Of a DNA stretch of 64,000 nucleotides, positions 45,490-55,500 are shown in pieces; the first letter of the stretch is position 1, and every line of letters begins with the position of its first letter. The position numbers and the translations under genes are program-made. The notes under the pieces were generated by a model, which was not told the origin of the DNA, ran no database searches, and was given only the letters and a program-made list of their open reading frames with translations. Origin of the DNA: an uncultured Ligilactobacillus sp. (GTDB lineage Bacteria > Bacillota > Bacilli > Lactobacillales > Lactobacillaceae); NCBI GenBank assembly GCA_934201845.1, contig CAKPXA010000001.1, forward strand, positions 186,001-250,000, written 5' to 3'.

Positions 45490-46164
45490 ATGAAAGCAAA
45501 TGAAGTTTTACGCTTGCTTCAGATTAGTCGGCCCACACTCCACAGATGGCGTGAAGCCGGAATTTTAAAGGCAACGAAATTGCCTAATGGGCAATACAAT
45601 TGGGATGAAGAATCTGTTTTTGCCATCTTAAATAAGGGTGAAAAACGAGGTGTCTATTTATACGCTCGAGTATCAACCCCTAAGCAAAAACATGATTTGG
45701 AAAACCAGATGGAGGCTTTACAGAATTTCGCTCTGAAGCAAGGCTATCAAATTAACGGTGCTTTTAAGGACATTGCCAGTGGTGTTTCGTTTGAAAAGCG
45801 AAAGGAGTTCTTCGGATTGCTCGATCTTGTGATTGCCGGTAAGGTATCCAAGGTCATTATTACTTATAAGGATCGACTAAGCCGAGCAGGCTTTGATCTG
45901 TTTAAATATCTTTTCGCGAAATATCATACTGAGATTGTCGTAATGTCGGAATTGCACGACAAGAAGACTGACCAGCAGGAAATCTTTGAGGAAATCATTT
46001 CCTTGTTGCACGCTTTTTCGATGCGAATGTATTCAGGACGCCGTAAACGAATTAAGCAGGCCCTAGAGCAAGAAGAAAAGGCAGGTGAACGTGATGGCAA
46101 AACAGTTGAAGTCCAGGAAGAAGCGTCGACAGACGCTGGAAAAGCTTCGTCAACAACAGACTGA
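45490..46164 (+). CDS. tnpA: IS607-family serine recombinase TnpA
   Basis: This 224-residue transposase has an N-terminal MerR-like helix-turn-helix (LRLLQISRPTLHRWREAGIL) and a small serine-recombinase catalytic domain with Ser62 in YARVSTPKQK, plus downstream DRLSRAGFDLF, which carries the conserved Arg residues. IS607 TnpA acts as a higher-order complex that cuts and rejoins with little target specificity. Its C-terminal 24 codons or so overlap the start of tnpB. Predicted translation is leaderless. Confidence 0.93.
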   Translation: MKANEVLRLLQISRPTLHRWREAGILKATKLPNGQYNWDEESVFAILNKGEKRGVYLYARVSTPKQKHDLENQMEALQNFALKQGYQINGAFKDIASGVSFEKRKEFFGLLDLVIAGKVSKVIITYKDRLSRAGFDLFKYLFAKYHTEIVVMSELHDKKTDQQEIFEEIISLLHAFSMRMYSGRRKRIKQALEQEEKAGERDGKTVEVQEEASTDAGKASSTTD

Positions 46165-47455
46165 ACAGCAATACGACTACTTGACTGAACGTCACATTGT
46201 CAAGCCGTCGCACTCACACTTTCCAGTTCTGGTGCATTACGCCCATTTGGCTAATAACGTCTACAACCAAGGACTGTATCGTGTTCGTCAAGCGTTATTT
46301 GATGGCAATTGGATGACTTATGGTCAGTTAAACACCAGCCTTAAGCAATCTAAAGAACAGCGTGACTGTATGCTTTACAGTTCAATGCGCTCTGTGCATT
46401 TGGTTCAACAGGTTCTTAAGCTGGTAGCTCAAAACATGGAATCATGGCGTAAGGCTCGTAAAGCTTATGCTAAAAATCCCAGTAAGTTTACGGGGTGTCC
46501 CAGATTGCCTAAATATCTTAAAAAAGGCGGCATGACGTCATTTGTTGTTGACAACCAAACAGCTAAATTGCGTCAACCCGATAAGAAAACTGGTCGGCGC
46601 TTCGTTGAGATTCCGGTTTTAAATAATTTTAAAATCGAATTACAGCATTTGGAAACAGACAAGATTCAACAAGTGCGAATCATTCCTAAAAATGGCTGTT
46701 TTGTCGTCGAGGTTGTCTATAAAACTAATCAGACTATTAACTACAAGCCGGATAATCACCGCTATCTGACCATTGATCCTGGATTAGACAACGCCTTTGC
46801 TTTGGCCACAAATGTGCCGGGAATTCAGCCGGTGATTATTAACGGTCGACCATTAAAGGCAATTAACCAGTATTACAACAAGTGCCGAGCTGAATTGTCC
46901 CAAATCTTGGATTTGGCAAATTTACCAAAAACCAGTCATCGTTTAGATCGCCTTGATTTTTATCGAAACCAAAAGGTTATGGCATTTGCTCATGAAGCAA
47001 GTAAGCGTATCGTAAAATTTGCGCTGAGCCATGAGTTGAATACCATTATTATCGGTAAGAATAAAGGTCAAAAGCGCAGTGTCAACATGGGCAAACGGAA
47101 CAACCAGAACTTTATTGGAATTCCGCATCAAAAAATCATCGAAATGATTAAATACAAGGCCAATCTGGTCGGAATTGCGGTTATTCAGCACAACGAAGCA
47201 TATACTAGTCAAACTTCGTTTCTTGATGGCGAAGCTCCCGTTAACAGCAATGGCAACAAGGCACGTAAACGTCGGGGCCTTTCGCCAGCCAAACGCCGCA
47301 TTAAGCGTGGATTATTTCGTTCCAATAATGGAACGTTGATTAACGCCGACGTGAATGGCGCTTTACAAATTTTACGAAAAGTAGTTCCGAATGCATTTGC
47401 GGACGGAATAGAGGGCATAGGATTGTGTCCCGTCAAATTAAATTTGTCGTTCTAG
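46094..47455 (+). CDS. tnpB: TnpB, RNA-guided nuclease family, with rearranged RuvC site
   Basis: The 453-residue product belongs to the TnpB/OrfB family, ancestors of Cas12. RuvC-I Asp228 lies in DPGLDNAFAL. The usual RuvC-II Glu is absent: the strand reads NTIIIGKNKGQKR, with Gly321 at that place, and a Glu368 in HNEAYTSQTSFLDGE may replace it. RuvC-III Asp419 is in INADVNGALQ. The CxxC zinc ribbon is also missing. This pattern is seen across a known TnpB subgroup and does not by itself mean inactivity. The ATG at 46094 follows AAGGCAGG; it overlaps tnpA by 71 bp. Confidence 0.92.
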   Translation: MAKQLKSRKKRRQTLEKLRQQQTEQQYDYLTERHIVKPSHSHFPVLVHYAHLANNVYNQGLYRVRQALFDGNWMTYGQLNTSLKQSKEQRDCMLYSSMRSVHLVQQVLKLVAQNMESWRKARKAYAKNPSKFTGCPRLPKYLKKGGMTSFVVDNQTAKLRQPDKKTGRRFVEIPVLNNFKIELQHLETDKIQQVRIIPKNGCFVVEVVYKTNQTINYKPDNHRYLTIDPGLDNAFALATNVPGIQPVIINGRPLKAINQYYNKCRAELSQILDLANLPKTSHRLDRLDFYRNQKVMAFAHEASKRIVKFALSHELNTIIIGKNKGQKRSVNMGKRNNQNFIGIPHQKIIEMIKYKANLVGIAVIQHNEAYTSQTSFLDGEAPVNSNGNKARKRRGLSPAKRRIKRGLFRSNNGTLINADVNGALQILRKVVPNAFADGIEGIGLCPVKLNLSF

Positions 47456-47640
47456 GTAGAGTTTAATTTGATTCTTGGCAATTTGTAGGCCAAGCGAAGA
47501 ATTTCGAACAGAAAGCACGAAAGCCAAAAGAACCGTAAAGTTGTCCTTTAGAATGGCGTTTTTTAGGAACGCTATTCGCAAACCCAGTTACTTTAGTGCC
47601 CGGGCCTGGAGGTTGGTTTGAGTAGGTTGAGTGAAGCGTG
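47456..47640 (+). ncRNA. Candidate omega (guide) RNA of the TnpB unit
   Basis: The AT-rich non-coding tail of the element has stable local folds: CTTGGC / GCCAAG (47474-47494) and GAATGGCGTT / AACGCTATTC (47551-47577, one G-U pair), then a GC-rich segment and a purine-rich stretch GGAGGTTGGTTTGAGTAGG. TnpB guide RNAs arise from exactly this place, the 3' end of tnpB to the right end of the element. Ends and guide are not determinable here. Confidence 0.45.
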
Positions 47641-47771
47641 AATTATTCATATCACTAGATATAATTTGATGTAGTTCTACTAGAAATTCGCAATCTGTTA
47701 AGGACATTGTTTCGTGAAAATGCAGAGCGTCCCGCAGACTGCGGCGGCTGACCAGGGAGGGTGAGATTTTT
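47641..47771. other. Gap between IS tail and recG
   Basis: AT-rich until about 47705, then host-like. It contains one copy of AAATGCAGAG (47718-47727) and the recG Shine-Dalgarno sequence GGGAGGGTGAG. No further gene is visible. Confidence 0.5.
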
Positions 47772-49817
47772 ATGAAGTCATTGCGTGACGGCGTCTCGGC
47801 GCTTCAGGGCGTCGGCCCGAAGAAGGAACAGGCGCTGAGGTCGCTTGGAATCGAGGCGGTCGGGGATCTTCTGTGCTATTATCCGTTCAGGTACGAGGAC
47901 ATGGCGGCAAGGGACGTCTCGGAGCTTGCCGACGGGCAGAAGGCGGCCATCCGGGGCGTCGTTGCGACGCCTCCCGTCGTGGTGCGCTTCGGAAGGGCGA
48001 AGAACAGGCTGAACTTCAAGCTGCTGGCGGACCATGACGTCCTTCAGGTCACGTTCTTCGGACAGGCGTATCTGAAGGACCGGATCGTTCCGGGAGCTGA
48101 CGTCATGGTGTACGGCAAGTACGACGCTGCAAGGCAGAGCATCACCGGCATGAAGCTGTTTTCCGGCGGAGATTCCGGCAGCGGCGACATCGCCGGAATC
48201 TACAGGGCGTCAAAGGAAATCAGGCCGGCCACGATCAAGCAGCTCGTGGAGAAGGCATATGAGCAGTATCAGGACGTGATCGAGGAAGTCGTTCCCGATT
48301 CGACCAGGGCTAAGTTCCGGCTGCTTGACCGGCGCAGGATGATTCATGACATGCACTTTCCGAATACGGTTCAGGAATTCGAGACGGCGAGACGCTCGGC
48401 CATCTTCGACGAGTTCTTCCGGTACGAGGCCAGGCTGGCGCTTCTGAGAAGACTGGACCGCACCGGTTCCGGACTCCTGGTCAGGTATGACAACACGAAG
48501 CTCCGTCAGTTCATCGCCTCGCTTCCGTTCGAGCTGACCGATGCTCAGAAGCGCGTCGTCAACGAAATCTGCAGCGACCTGCATCATCCCGTTCACATGA
48601 ACAGGCTGCTGCAGGGGGATGTCGGAAGCGGCAAGACGGTCATTGCGGCAATTGCGATGTACGCCGCAGTCACGGCCGGCTTCCAGGCCGCCCTGATGGC
48701 GCCGACGGAAATCCTGGCCCGGCAGCATGCCGCCAAGCTCGCGAAGCTCTTCAGCGACTTCGGCGTCAGCGTCTGCCTGCTGACGGGCTCGGAGGCGGCG
48801 AAGCCGAAGGTCAGAAAGGACATCTTGGAAAGACTCGCCGAACAGAAGATTGACATCCTGGTCGGAACGCATGCCCTGATTCAGGATCCCGTCACGTTCG
48901 CCAACCTGGGACTTGTCGTGACCGACGAGCAGCACCGCTTCGGCGTCGGTCAGCGCAAGGCCCTGCGGCAGAAAGGCGAAAACCCGGACGTTCTGGCAAT
49001 GACGGCGACGCCGATTCCAAGGACGCTTGCCATCACGACGTACGGCGAGATGGACGTTTCCGTCATCAACGAGCTGCCGAAGGGCAGGAAGCCCGTGAAG
49101 ACGACGTGGATCAAATCGCAGCAGCTGAATTCCACTCTGGATTTCGTCGAAAGACAGCTGAAGGAAGGATCGCAGGCCTATGTCATCTCGCCGCTCATCG
49201 AGGAGTCGGAGGCGGTCGATCTGAAGAACGCGCAGGAGGTTTTTGAAAAACTTGAAAAAAGATATGAGCCTTCCTATAAAGTCGGCCTTCTTCATGGTAA
49301 AATGAAAAGTGACGAAAAAGATGAAATCATGCAGGCCTTCAAGAACGGCGAATATGACGTCCTCGTCTCGACGACGGTCATCGAGGTCGGCGTTGATGTG
49401 CCGAACGCGACCGTGATGGTGATTCTTGATGCTGACCGGTTCGGCCTGGCCCAGCTTCACCAGCTGAGAGGCCGTGTCGGCCGCGGCAGCAAGGCCTCCT
49501 GGTGCATCCTCTGCGCCGATCCGAAGACGGACTACGGCAGGGAGCGCATGCAGACGATGGTCGACACGAACGACGGATTCGTCATTTCGCAAAAGGACCT
49601 GGAACTGCGCGGTCCGGGCGAGGTTCTCGGTTCAAGGCAGTCCGGCCTGCCTGATTTCAGGGTCGGCGATCCCGTCGCCGACTTCAACGTGCTGCAGGCG
49701 GCGACGCAGGAAGCGCGCGCAGTCGTTCTTGGTGACGAGTTCGAGTACCGGCCGGAGAACGCCGGCCTCATCAGGTACCTGCGCGCAGCCGTTTCGGACA
49801 GCGCGGACTTTGACTAG
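47772..49817 (+). CDS. recG: ATP-dependent DNA helicase RecG
   Basis: RecG remodels stalled forks and branched DNA. The 681-residue protein has an N-terminal helix-hairpin region ([17 protein letters not shown]), the wedge OB fold, Walker [12 protein letters not shown], the DEQH box in [41 protein letters not shown] and QLRGRVGRG. It is separated from fakA by the IS element, so its normal upstream transcription may have been altered. It precedes plsX by 16 bp. Confidence 0.96.
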   Translation: MKSLRDGVSALQGVGPKKEQALRSLGIEAVGDLLCYYPFRYEDMAARDVSELADGQKAAIRGVVATPPVVVRFGRAKNRLNFKLLADHDVLQVTFFGQAYLKDRIVPGADVMVYGKYDAARQSITGMKLFSGGDSGSGDIAGIYRASKEIRPATIKQLVEKAYEQYQDVIEEVVPDSTRAKFRLLDRRRMIHDMHFPNTVQEFETARRSAIFDEFFRYEARLALLRRLDRTGSGLLVRYDNTKLRQFIASLPFELTDAQKRVVNEICSDLHHPVHMNRLLQGDVGSGKTVIAAIAMYAAVTAGFQAALMAPTEILARQHAAKLAKLFSDFGVSVCLLTGSEAAKPKVRKDILERLAEQKIDILVGTHALIQDPVTFANLGLVVTDEQHRFGVGQRKALRQKGENPDVLAMTATPIPRTLAITTYGEMDVSVINELPKGRKPVKTTWIKSQQLNSTLDFVERQLKEGSQAYVISPLIEESEAVDLKNAQEVFEKLEKRYEPSYKVGLLHGKMKSDEKDEIMQAFKNGEYDVLVSTTVIEVGVDVPNATVMVILDADRFGLAQLHQLRGRVGRGSKASWCILCADPKTDYGRERMQTMVDTNDGFVISQKDLELRGPGEVLGSRQSGLPDFRVGDPVADFNVLQAATQEARAVVLGDEFEYRPENAGLIRYLRAAVSDSADFD

Positions 49818-49833
49818 AAAACGGAGGAATTTG

Positions 49834-50901
49834 ATGATGAAGATTGCTGTTGATGCAATGGGCGGCGACTACGCGCCGAAGACTGTCGTTGAGGGCGTGG
49901 AACGCGCGCGAGACGAGTTCGGGGACACCGAGTACCTGCTTTTCGGCGACTCGGAGCAGGTCGGAAGCCTGCTGAAGAACCGTGAGCGCATCACGGTCAT
50001 CCCCACGACGGAAGTTATTGACATGAATGACGAGCCGGTCAAGGCCATCAGAAGGAAGAAGGACTCATCCCTTGTCCGGGCGGCGCAGGCTGTCAGGGAG
50101 GGCGAGGCCGATGCACTGTTCTCCTGTGGAAATACAGGGGCCCTGCTCACGGCGGGTCTGCTGATTGTCGGGCGCATCAAGGGCATCCCGCGTCCCGGTC
50201 TGCTCTCGACGCTGCCGATGGTTTCCGGCAGGACCGGGTCGTTCAACCTGCTTGACTCCGGCGCAAACGCCGACAGCAAGCCCGAGCATCTGTACCAGTA
50301 CGCTCTTTTGGGCAAGTACTATGCCGAAAACGTCCGCGGAATCAAGAACCCGCGCATCGGTCTGCTGAACAACGGCACTGAGCCGCACAAGGGCAGCCGG
50401 CTGACGCTCGAGGCGCACAAGCTGATCGCCGCTGACGAATCACTGAATTTCGTCGGAAACGTCGAGTCACGCGACGTTCTGAACAACGTCTGCGACGTGC
50501 TGGTTGCAGATGGCTTCACGGGCAACGCAGTCCTCAAGGCCATCGAAGGCACGGCCTCGTCCGTGCTTCATCTTCTGAAGGACTCCATCATGAGCTCCGG
50601 CCTTTCCGGCAAGCTCGGCGCACTGATGCTCAAGCCGGTGTTCGGTGAGATCAAGAACCGCATGGACCAGGCCCAGTACGGCGGCGCCGTGCTGCTCGGC
50701 GCCAAGGCTCCCGTCGTCAAGGCACACGGTGCAAGCGACGCCAGGACCGTCTACTACACAATCAGCCAGATCAGGACGATGGTCAACGGCCACATGGTCG
50801 AGGACTTCACTGCCTACTGGGAGGACCTGCAGGCAAGAAGGGACGCGGCCGAGGCCGAGCAGCAGGACGATGGACAATCCGGCACGGAGCCGTTAAAATA
50901 G
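49834..50901 (+). CDS. plsX: Phosphate acyltransferase PlsX
   Basis: PlsX converts acyl-ACP to acyl-phosphate, the acyl donor for phosphatidic acid synthesis. The product of 355 residues begins [20 protein letters not shown] and has [33 protein letters not shown] and [12 protein letters not shown]. Two ATG codons (49834 and 49837) follow ACGGAGG; either may be used. It lies upstream of acpP, whose product carries its substrate. It complements FakA, encoded just upstream, since both feed acyl-phosphate supply. Confidence 0.95.
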   Translation: MMKIAVDAMGGDYAPKTVVEGVERARDEFGDTEYLLFGDSEQVGSLLKNRERITVIPTTEVIDMNDEPVKAIRRKKDSSLVRAAQAVREGEADALFSCGNTGALLTAGLLIVGRIKGIPRPGLLSTLPMVSGRTGSFNLLDSGANADSKPEHLYQYALLGKYYAENVRGIKNPRIGLLNNGTEPHKGSRLTLEAHKLIAADESLNFVGNVESRDVLNNVCDVLVADGFTGNAVLKAIEGTASSVLHLLKDSIMSSGLSGKLGALMLKPVFGEIKNRMDQAQYGGAVLLGAKAPVVKAHGASDARTVYYTISQIRTMVNGHMVEDFTAYWEDLQARRDAAEAEQQDDGQSGTEPLK

Positions 50902-50937
50902 AGATAGTCACAATACATTAGAGATGAGGTAAGTGTC

Positions 50938-51180
50938 ATGACTGAAAATGAAGTCTTTGAAAAGATTCAGAAGATGATCGAGGATCATTTCAGCGTTTCC
51001 GCTGACAAGGTTACGAAGGATACGGTCTTCACGGAAGACCTCGGCGCCGATTCAATTGACCTGGTTGAATTCGTGCTGGAACTCGAGGATGCCTTCGGTT
51101 CTGAAATCCCCGACGAAGACGCCGAGACTCTCCGCACTGTCGGAGATGCGGTGGCATACATCACAGCACATCGCAAGTAA
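50938..51180 (+). CDS. acpP: Acyl carrier protein
   Basis: ACP carries growing acyl chains on a phosphopantetheine arm. The 80-residue acidic protein has the attachment Ser39 in LGADSIDLVEFVLELED. ATGAGGTAAG precedes the ATG. It lies 36 bp behind plsX, and a hairpin terminator follows. Phosphopantetheine supply connects it to CoaBC at 31.6 kb. Confidence 0.95.
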   Translation: MTENEVFEKIQKMIEDHFSVSADKVTKDTVFTEDLGADSIDLVEFVLELEDAFGSEIPDEDAETLRTVGDAVAYITAHRK

Positions 51181-51208
51181 CGGTTGCCAGCCGGTGTCGG
51201 CAATCTCG

Positions 51209-51243
51209 AGAACTTCGCTTCAAAAATGGGGCGAAGTTTTTTT
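51209..51243 (+). terminator. Intrinsic terminator after acpP
   Basis: AACTTCGC (51211-51218) pairs with GCGAAGTT (51231-51238), followed by seven T residues. Confidence 0.82.
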
Positions 51244-51289
51244 GTCTTCGGGACAATCAGCCTGGATTCCTGAATCCCCAACAGCGTTG

Positions 51290-51830
51290 CCTTAAAATTC
51301 AGAGCTGCCCCAGACACTGAATCTGGTATGAAATCGGGATTGGTATATACAATTGCCGCTTTTGAATTCAATATTTCATCTCAGCCCCGCTTTACGGGCA
51401 TCTGGGCGTTTTGAGTCAATTTGCCCGTAGCGGTTACGGGCATCTGGGCACTTTGAGTCAATTTGCCCGTAGCAGCCGTGGGCAAACAGAGCAAAATGAG
51501 CGAAATGCCCCACGGTCACCGGCAGGCGGGCCTGCTGTTGTGTTCGCAGGCTGCTAGCTCGTCTCCACACCTTTTCAATCGGGCTTCGCCTCGCATTCGC
51601 CCTGTCACAAGCAGGGACTCCCTAGCCGTGTTGCACTCGCCTTCGGTCGCCCACATGCCTGTGCACGGGCTCATAAGCGCTCGTCTCCACACCTTTTCAA
51701 TCGGGTTCGAAGCAGCAATCGCCTGGAGCTAAGCACTGTCTTCCTGGACGAGACAATCCCGCCTTCGTCAGACAGAAGCTTACCTTACGGCTCATAAGCG
51801 CTGCTTCCCGCACCTTTTTTATCTTCGTTA
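51290..51830 (+). repeat. Intergenic repeat array A between acpP and rnc
   Basis: No gene is supported in this stretch. From left to right it holds: a segment ending in GGTATATACA (to 51352); TTTGAATTCAATATTTCATC (51361-51380); two 42-bp tandem units with arms TACGGGCA / TGCCCGTA (51393-51471); a third palindrome CCGTGGGCA / TGCCCCACGG (51476-51515); and about three units of 120-122 bp marked by identical 27-bp segments at 51557 and 51679 and a degenerate one at 51799. Most parts recur at 61396-61765. Confidence 0.8.
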
Positions 51831-51834
51831 TTTT

Positions 51835-51843
51835 TGATATAAT
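51835..51843 (+). promoter_or_regulatory. Extended -10 promoter of rnc
   Basis: TGA followed directly by TATAAT (51838-51843), 37 bp upstream of the rnc ATG and just after repeat array A. Confidence 0.6.
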
Positions 51844-51880
51844 GAAGTGATAACTCAAACTTACATGAGGATGGTTTAAT

Positions 51881-52573
51881 ATGATAATCGGTTTAACAGG
51901 AAAATTGAAGGATGACTACGGTATAGAGGTCAGGAATCCGGACCTCTTTGATGAGGCGTTCACGCATGCTTCGTATGTGAACGAGCATCCGAAGGAGCAT
52001 CTGAAGTATTATGAAAGGATTGAGTTCCTCGGTGACGCCGTCATGCAGCTGTGTGTGTCGGAATATCTGTTCAGGCGTTATCCGGCGCTTCCGGAAGGCA
52101 AGCTCTCGCGTCTTCGCGCCGCAATGGTCTGTGAGGACAGCTTCAGCAAGTTTGCCCTGGAATGCCACTTTGACGAGTACATCCGTCTCGGCAGGGGCGA
52201 GGAGAAGGCCAATGCCAGGAAGCGTCCGTCGCTTCTGTGCGACATCTTCGAGGCCTTCATCGGCGCGCTGTATCTGGATCAGGGCAAGGACAAGGTCGTC
52301 GAGTTCATCAGCGCCGTCGTCTTCCCGAAGCTTGACATGGGCTGGTTCGATCATCTGCTTGACCACAAGACGGAGCTGCAGGAACTGCTGCAGCAGAACG
52401 GCGACTGCAGGATTGAGTACCGGATGACTGACGAGAAGGGTCCGGACAATGACAAGACGTACACGATGGCCGTCTATGCCGACGGCAGGAGAATCGGCGA
52501 AGGTGTGGGATCGTCCAAGAAGAACGCCGAGCAGGCCGCTGCGTATCAGGCACTGAAGATGCTCAAAAGGTAA
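51881..52573 (+). CDS. rnc: Ribonuclease III
   Basis: RNase III cuts double-stranded RNA in rRNA maturation and mRNA control. The 230-residue product has the catalytic signature YERIEFLGDAVMQL, with the second acidic pair in DIFEAFIGALYLD, and a C-terminal double-stranded RNA-binding domain (HKTELQELLQQNG to KKNAEQAAAYQALKML). The usual NERLEFLGD reads YERIEFLGD. AUG is preceded by ATGAGGATGG. It starts the rnc-smc-ftsY-ylxM-ffh run. Confidence 0.95.
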   Translation: MIIGLTGKLKDDYGIEVRNPDLFDEAFTHASYVNEHPKEHLKYYERIEFLGDAVMQLCVSEYLFRRYPALPEGKLSRLRAAMVCEDSFSKFALECHFDEYIRLGRGEEKANARKRPSLLCDIFEAFIGALYLDQGKDKVVEFISAVVFPKLDMGWFDHLLDHKTELQELLQQNGDCRIEYRMTDEKGPDNDKTYTMAVYADGRRIGEGVGSSKKNAEQAAAYQALKMLKR

Positions 52574-52589
52574 CCGGGGAGGATGACGC

Positions 52590-55500
52590 ATGAAAATCAA
52601 ATCGTTAACTCTTAGCGGCTTCAAGTCATTTGCCGATAAGACGACGATCGAGTTTCAGGACGGACTCACCGGAGTGGTCGGGCCGAACGGCAGCGGCAAG
52701 AGCAACATCATCGAAGGGCTGCGCTGGGTTCTCGGCGAACAGTCGGCGAAGAGCCTGCGCGGCGGCAGGATGCCGGACGTCATCTTCGCGGGCTCGCAGA
52801 CGCGGGCTCCTCTCAACCGTTGCGTCGTCACCGCTGTATTTGACAATTCGGACCACTATCTGAAGGGACAGCAGGATGAAGTGTCGGTCACGCGCAAGAT
52901 ATACCGCAGCGGCGAAAGCGAGTATCTGATCAACGGCAGGGCGGTCCGGCTGAAGGACATCGTCGACCTCTTCACTGACACGGGCGTCGGGCGCGAGAGC
53001 TTCTCGATCATCTCCCAGGGCAGCGTCGAGGCCATCTTCAACAGCAAGCCGAAGGATCGGAGGCAGCTGATCGAGGAGGCGGCCGGAATCGTCAGGTACA
53101 GAAGGGAGAAGGCCAGGGCCGAGGCCGAGCTGGCGGAGACGACCGACCATCTTGACCGCGTCTCGGACATTCTGCTGGAACTGGCCAGGCAGAAGGATCC
53201 GCTGGAGGAGCAGGCAAGCATTGCCCGTGACTATCTGGAGCAGAAGAAGCAGTATGAGCACTACGAACTGGCCAGACTCGTGCTGGAGACCAGGGAGACC
53301 ACGAAGCTGAAGCGGGAAGTCGAAGAAAGGCTCGACGAGATCGTGAAGGTCGCCGGGAGCCACCAGCGCAACGCCGGGCTGGCCGAGGAGAAGAGCCGCC
53401 GGCTGCATGAACGGCAGCAGGATCTTGAGGAAAGGATTGACAAGTCACAGAGGGAACTCGTTGAGCTGACCCGCGAGCGGGAGAAGCTGGCAAGCAGGCG
53501 TGACCTGTCGGACCACGACAGCGAGTTCTTCGCGCAGCGCATAGCCGAGCAGAAGGAAGCAGTCGAAAGCGACGAGGCGGCGCAGAAGGAAGCGTCCGCG
53601 ACCCTGGCCGGGCTCAGGCAGAAGATTGAGCAGGAGTCAGGCGAAAGGGACAGGCTGGAAGCGGAAATCTCCAGGCTGAAGGAAACGGGAAGCGCCGGCG
53701 GGTCCGACCTGGAAATGCAGATTGAGAACCTCCGCAATGAGGTGACCGGGCTGCTTCGGGAAAAGTCCCGCCTCGAAAACGAGCTTGACTACAGCAGAAG
53801 GGAAACGCAGCGCATCACGGAAACCCGTGATGAGACAAGAAGACGTTCCCGGGAGACTGCGCGTCAGCTTGCAGAACTTGAGGAGCAGAGAAGAAGCCTT
53901 CAGGAGGACTTTGACCGGAAGGACAAGGCGCTGAAGGACTTCAACGAGGCACAGAGAAGCGACAGGGAGCGTCAGCTGAAGCTTTCAAGACGTCATGAGG
54001 ATGAAAGAAGGCGCTGGCTTGACGCGAGCGGTGTCCTGCAGAAGGCAAGGGCCCGCTATGAGAGCAGAAGGCAGATTCAGTCCGACTATTCCGGCTACTA
54101 TCAGGGCGTGAAGGGCGTCATGCAGGCGGAAAACCTGAAGGGAATCGTGGGCCCCGTCGCCGAGGTCATCAAGGTTCCGGGAGAACTGGCCAAGGCGGTC
54201 GAGACCGCTCTTGGAGCAGCACTTCAGAACATTGTCGTCGTGGACGCGCCGGCTGCCAAGGCGGCCATCAGGTACCTCACGCAAAACAGGCTCGGACGGG
54301 CGACGTTTCTGCCCCGGACGACGGTCAGACCGCGTTCTCTCGGCACTGTCCAGAAGAATGCCGCTTCGGGTGTCCGCGGCTACATCGGCGTGGGGTCGGA
54401 GCTGGTGTCATGCGCACCTGAGGACATGCCGGTTCTGAGGCATCTGCTCGGAGCCGTCATCTTCGCCGAGGACCTCGACAGCGCAACGGAGATTGCCAGG
54501 GTGCTGAATCATGCCGTCAAGGTCGTGTCGCTTGCAGGCGACGTCGTCAATGCCGGCGGATCGATGTCCGGCGGTGCTGACAGAAGAAGGGGCGAAGGGC
54601 TGCTTGAACAGAAGAGAAGCCTGGAGAAGCTTGCGGAAGACATCGGCGTCATGGAGAAGAAGCTTGCTGAAATCGAGCGCGACGGCGGCGGGCTCAGAAA
54701 GGAACTCGACGAACTGGAACAAAGGCTTGGAGGCTCGCAGAAGGAGCATGAAAGGCTGGAGGAAGAACAGGCTGCGGCAAGAAGAAGGCTTGATGAGATT
54801 GTCTTGAAGCAGGCCAGAGTCGAACAGGAAAAGTCCGGCTATGACGCCGAACTTGCAGGCAGCAGCACCGGAGAGGCCGACCTGGCGGCCGCGGGAAGGC
54901 AGGCGGAAGAAAAGCTCGGACAGATTGAGAGGAGCATTGAGGCTGCTCAGACCAGCCTGGATGAGAAGCGTGCATTTCAAAGGAACAGCACTGAGATGAA
55001 GGCTGAGCTTGACGCGCGGATTGCGGAGGAGACGAGCAGTCTCGCCGTCTTGAACGAAAGGATTCAGTCACTTTCAATCCGCGCCAGGGAAAACGAGCTG
55101 CAGATGCAGCAGGCCGGAGAGCGCATTGAAAGGTCCAGGGAGAAGATTCGCCGGCTGGAGGAGGAAAGCAGGAACATGCTGCTGTCAAAGGACGAGCTGG
55201 AAGCAAGGTCCAGTGAGGCTGACGCGCGCTGCGGCAGGCTTGAGGGCGCCCTTTCCTCGCTGAAGGGGGAAAGGGCGAAGCTTCATGAAGGTGCCGCCCG
55301 GGCCGAAGAGGAGCTGACGCGCGCCAATGAGCTGCTGCGCGCCGCGATGGACGAGAAGAGCTCCCTTGCATCAAGAAGCGGCAGCCTTGATGCCGTGCTG
55401 CGCCGGAACCTGGACGAGCTTGCCGAACAGTATGCGATGACGTATGAGGCCGCCGAACAGAAGAACACGGAGACCGACCTTGAGCTGGCCCGAAAGAAGG

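Larger units (their letters stand above)
45430..47650 (+). mobile_element. IS607-type insertion element with tnpA and tnpB
   Basis: A block of clearly more AT-rich sequence with different codon use separates fakA from recG. It encodes a MerR-headed serine recombinase (TnpA) overlapping a TnpB, the defining IS607 arrangement. IS607 elements lack terminal inverted repeats and target duplications, so the ends cannot be fixed by eye; the left end lies between 45420 and 45460 and the right end between about 47600 and 47705. The frames are intact, so it may be active. Confidence 0.85.

Noticed and set aside
48210..49592. 460-codon minus-strand frame opposite recG, and similar ones opposite miaA/ynbB, smc and ftsY
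   Set aside because: All lie antisense to conserved genes with full motif sets; high GC makes long shadow frames common here.
51393..51471. CRISPR array in the tandem palindromes
   Set aside because: Only two full units, with no unique spacers between them and no cas genes in the window.
51463..51732. 89-codon frame inside repeat array A
   Set aside because: It is composed of repeat units, has no Shine-Dalgarno sequence or conserved pattern, and is not kept open in array B.
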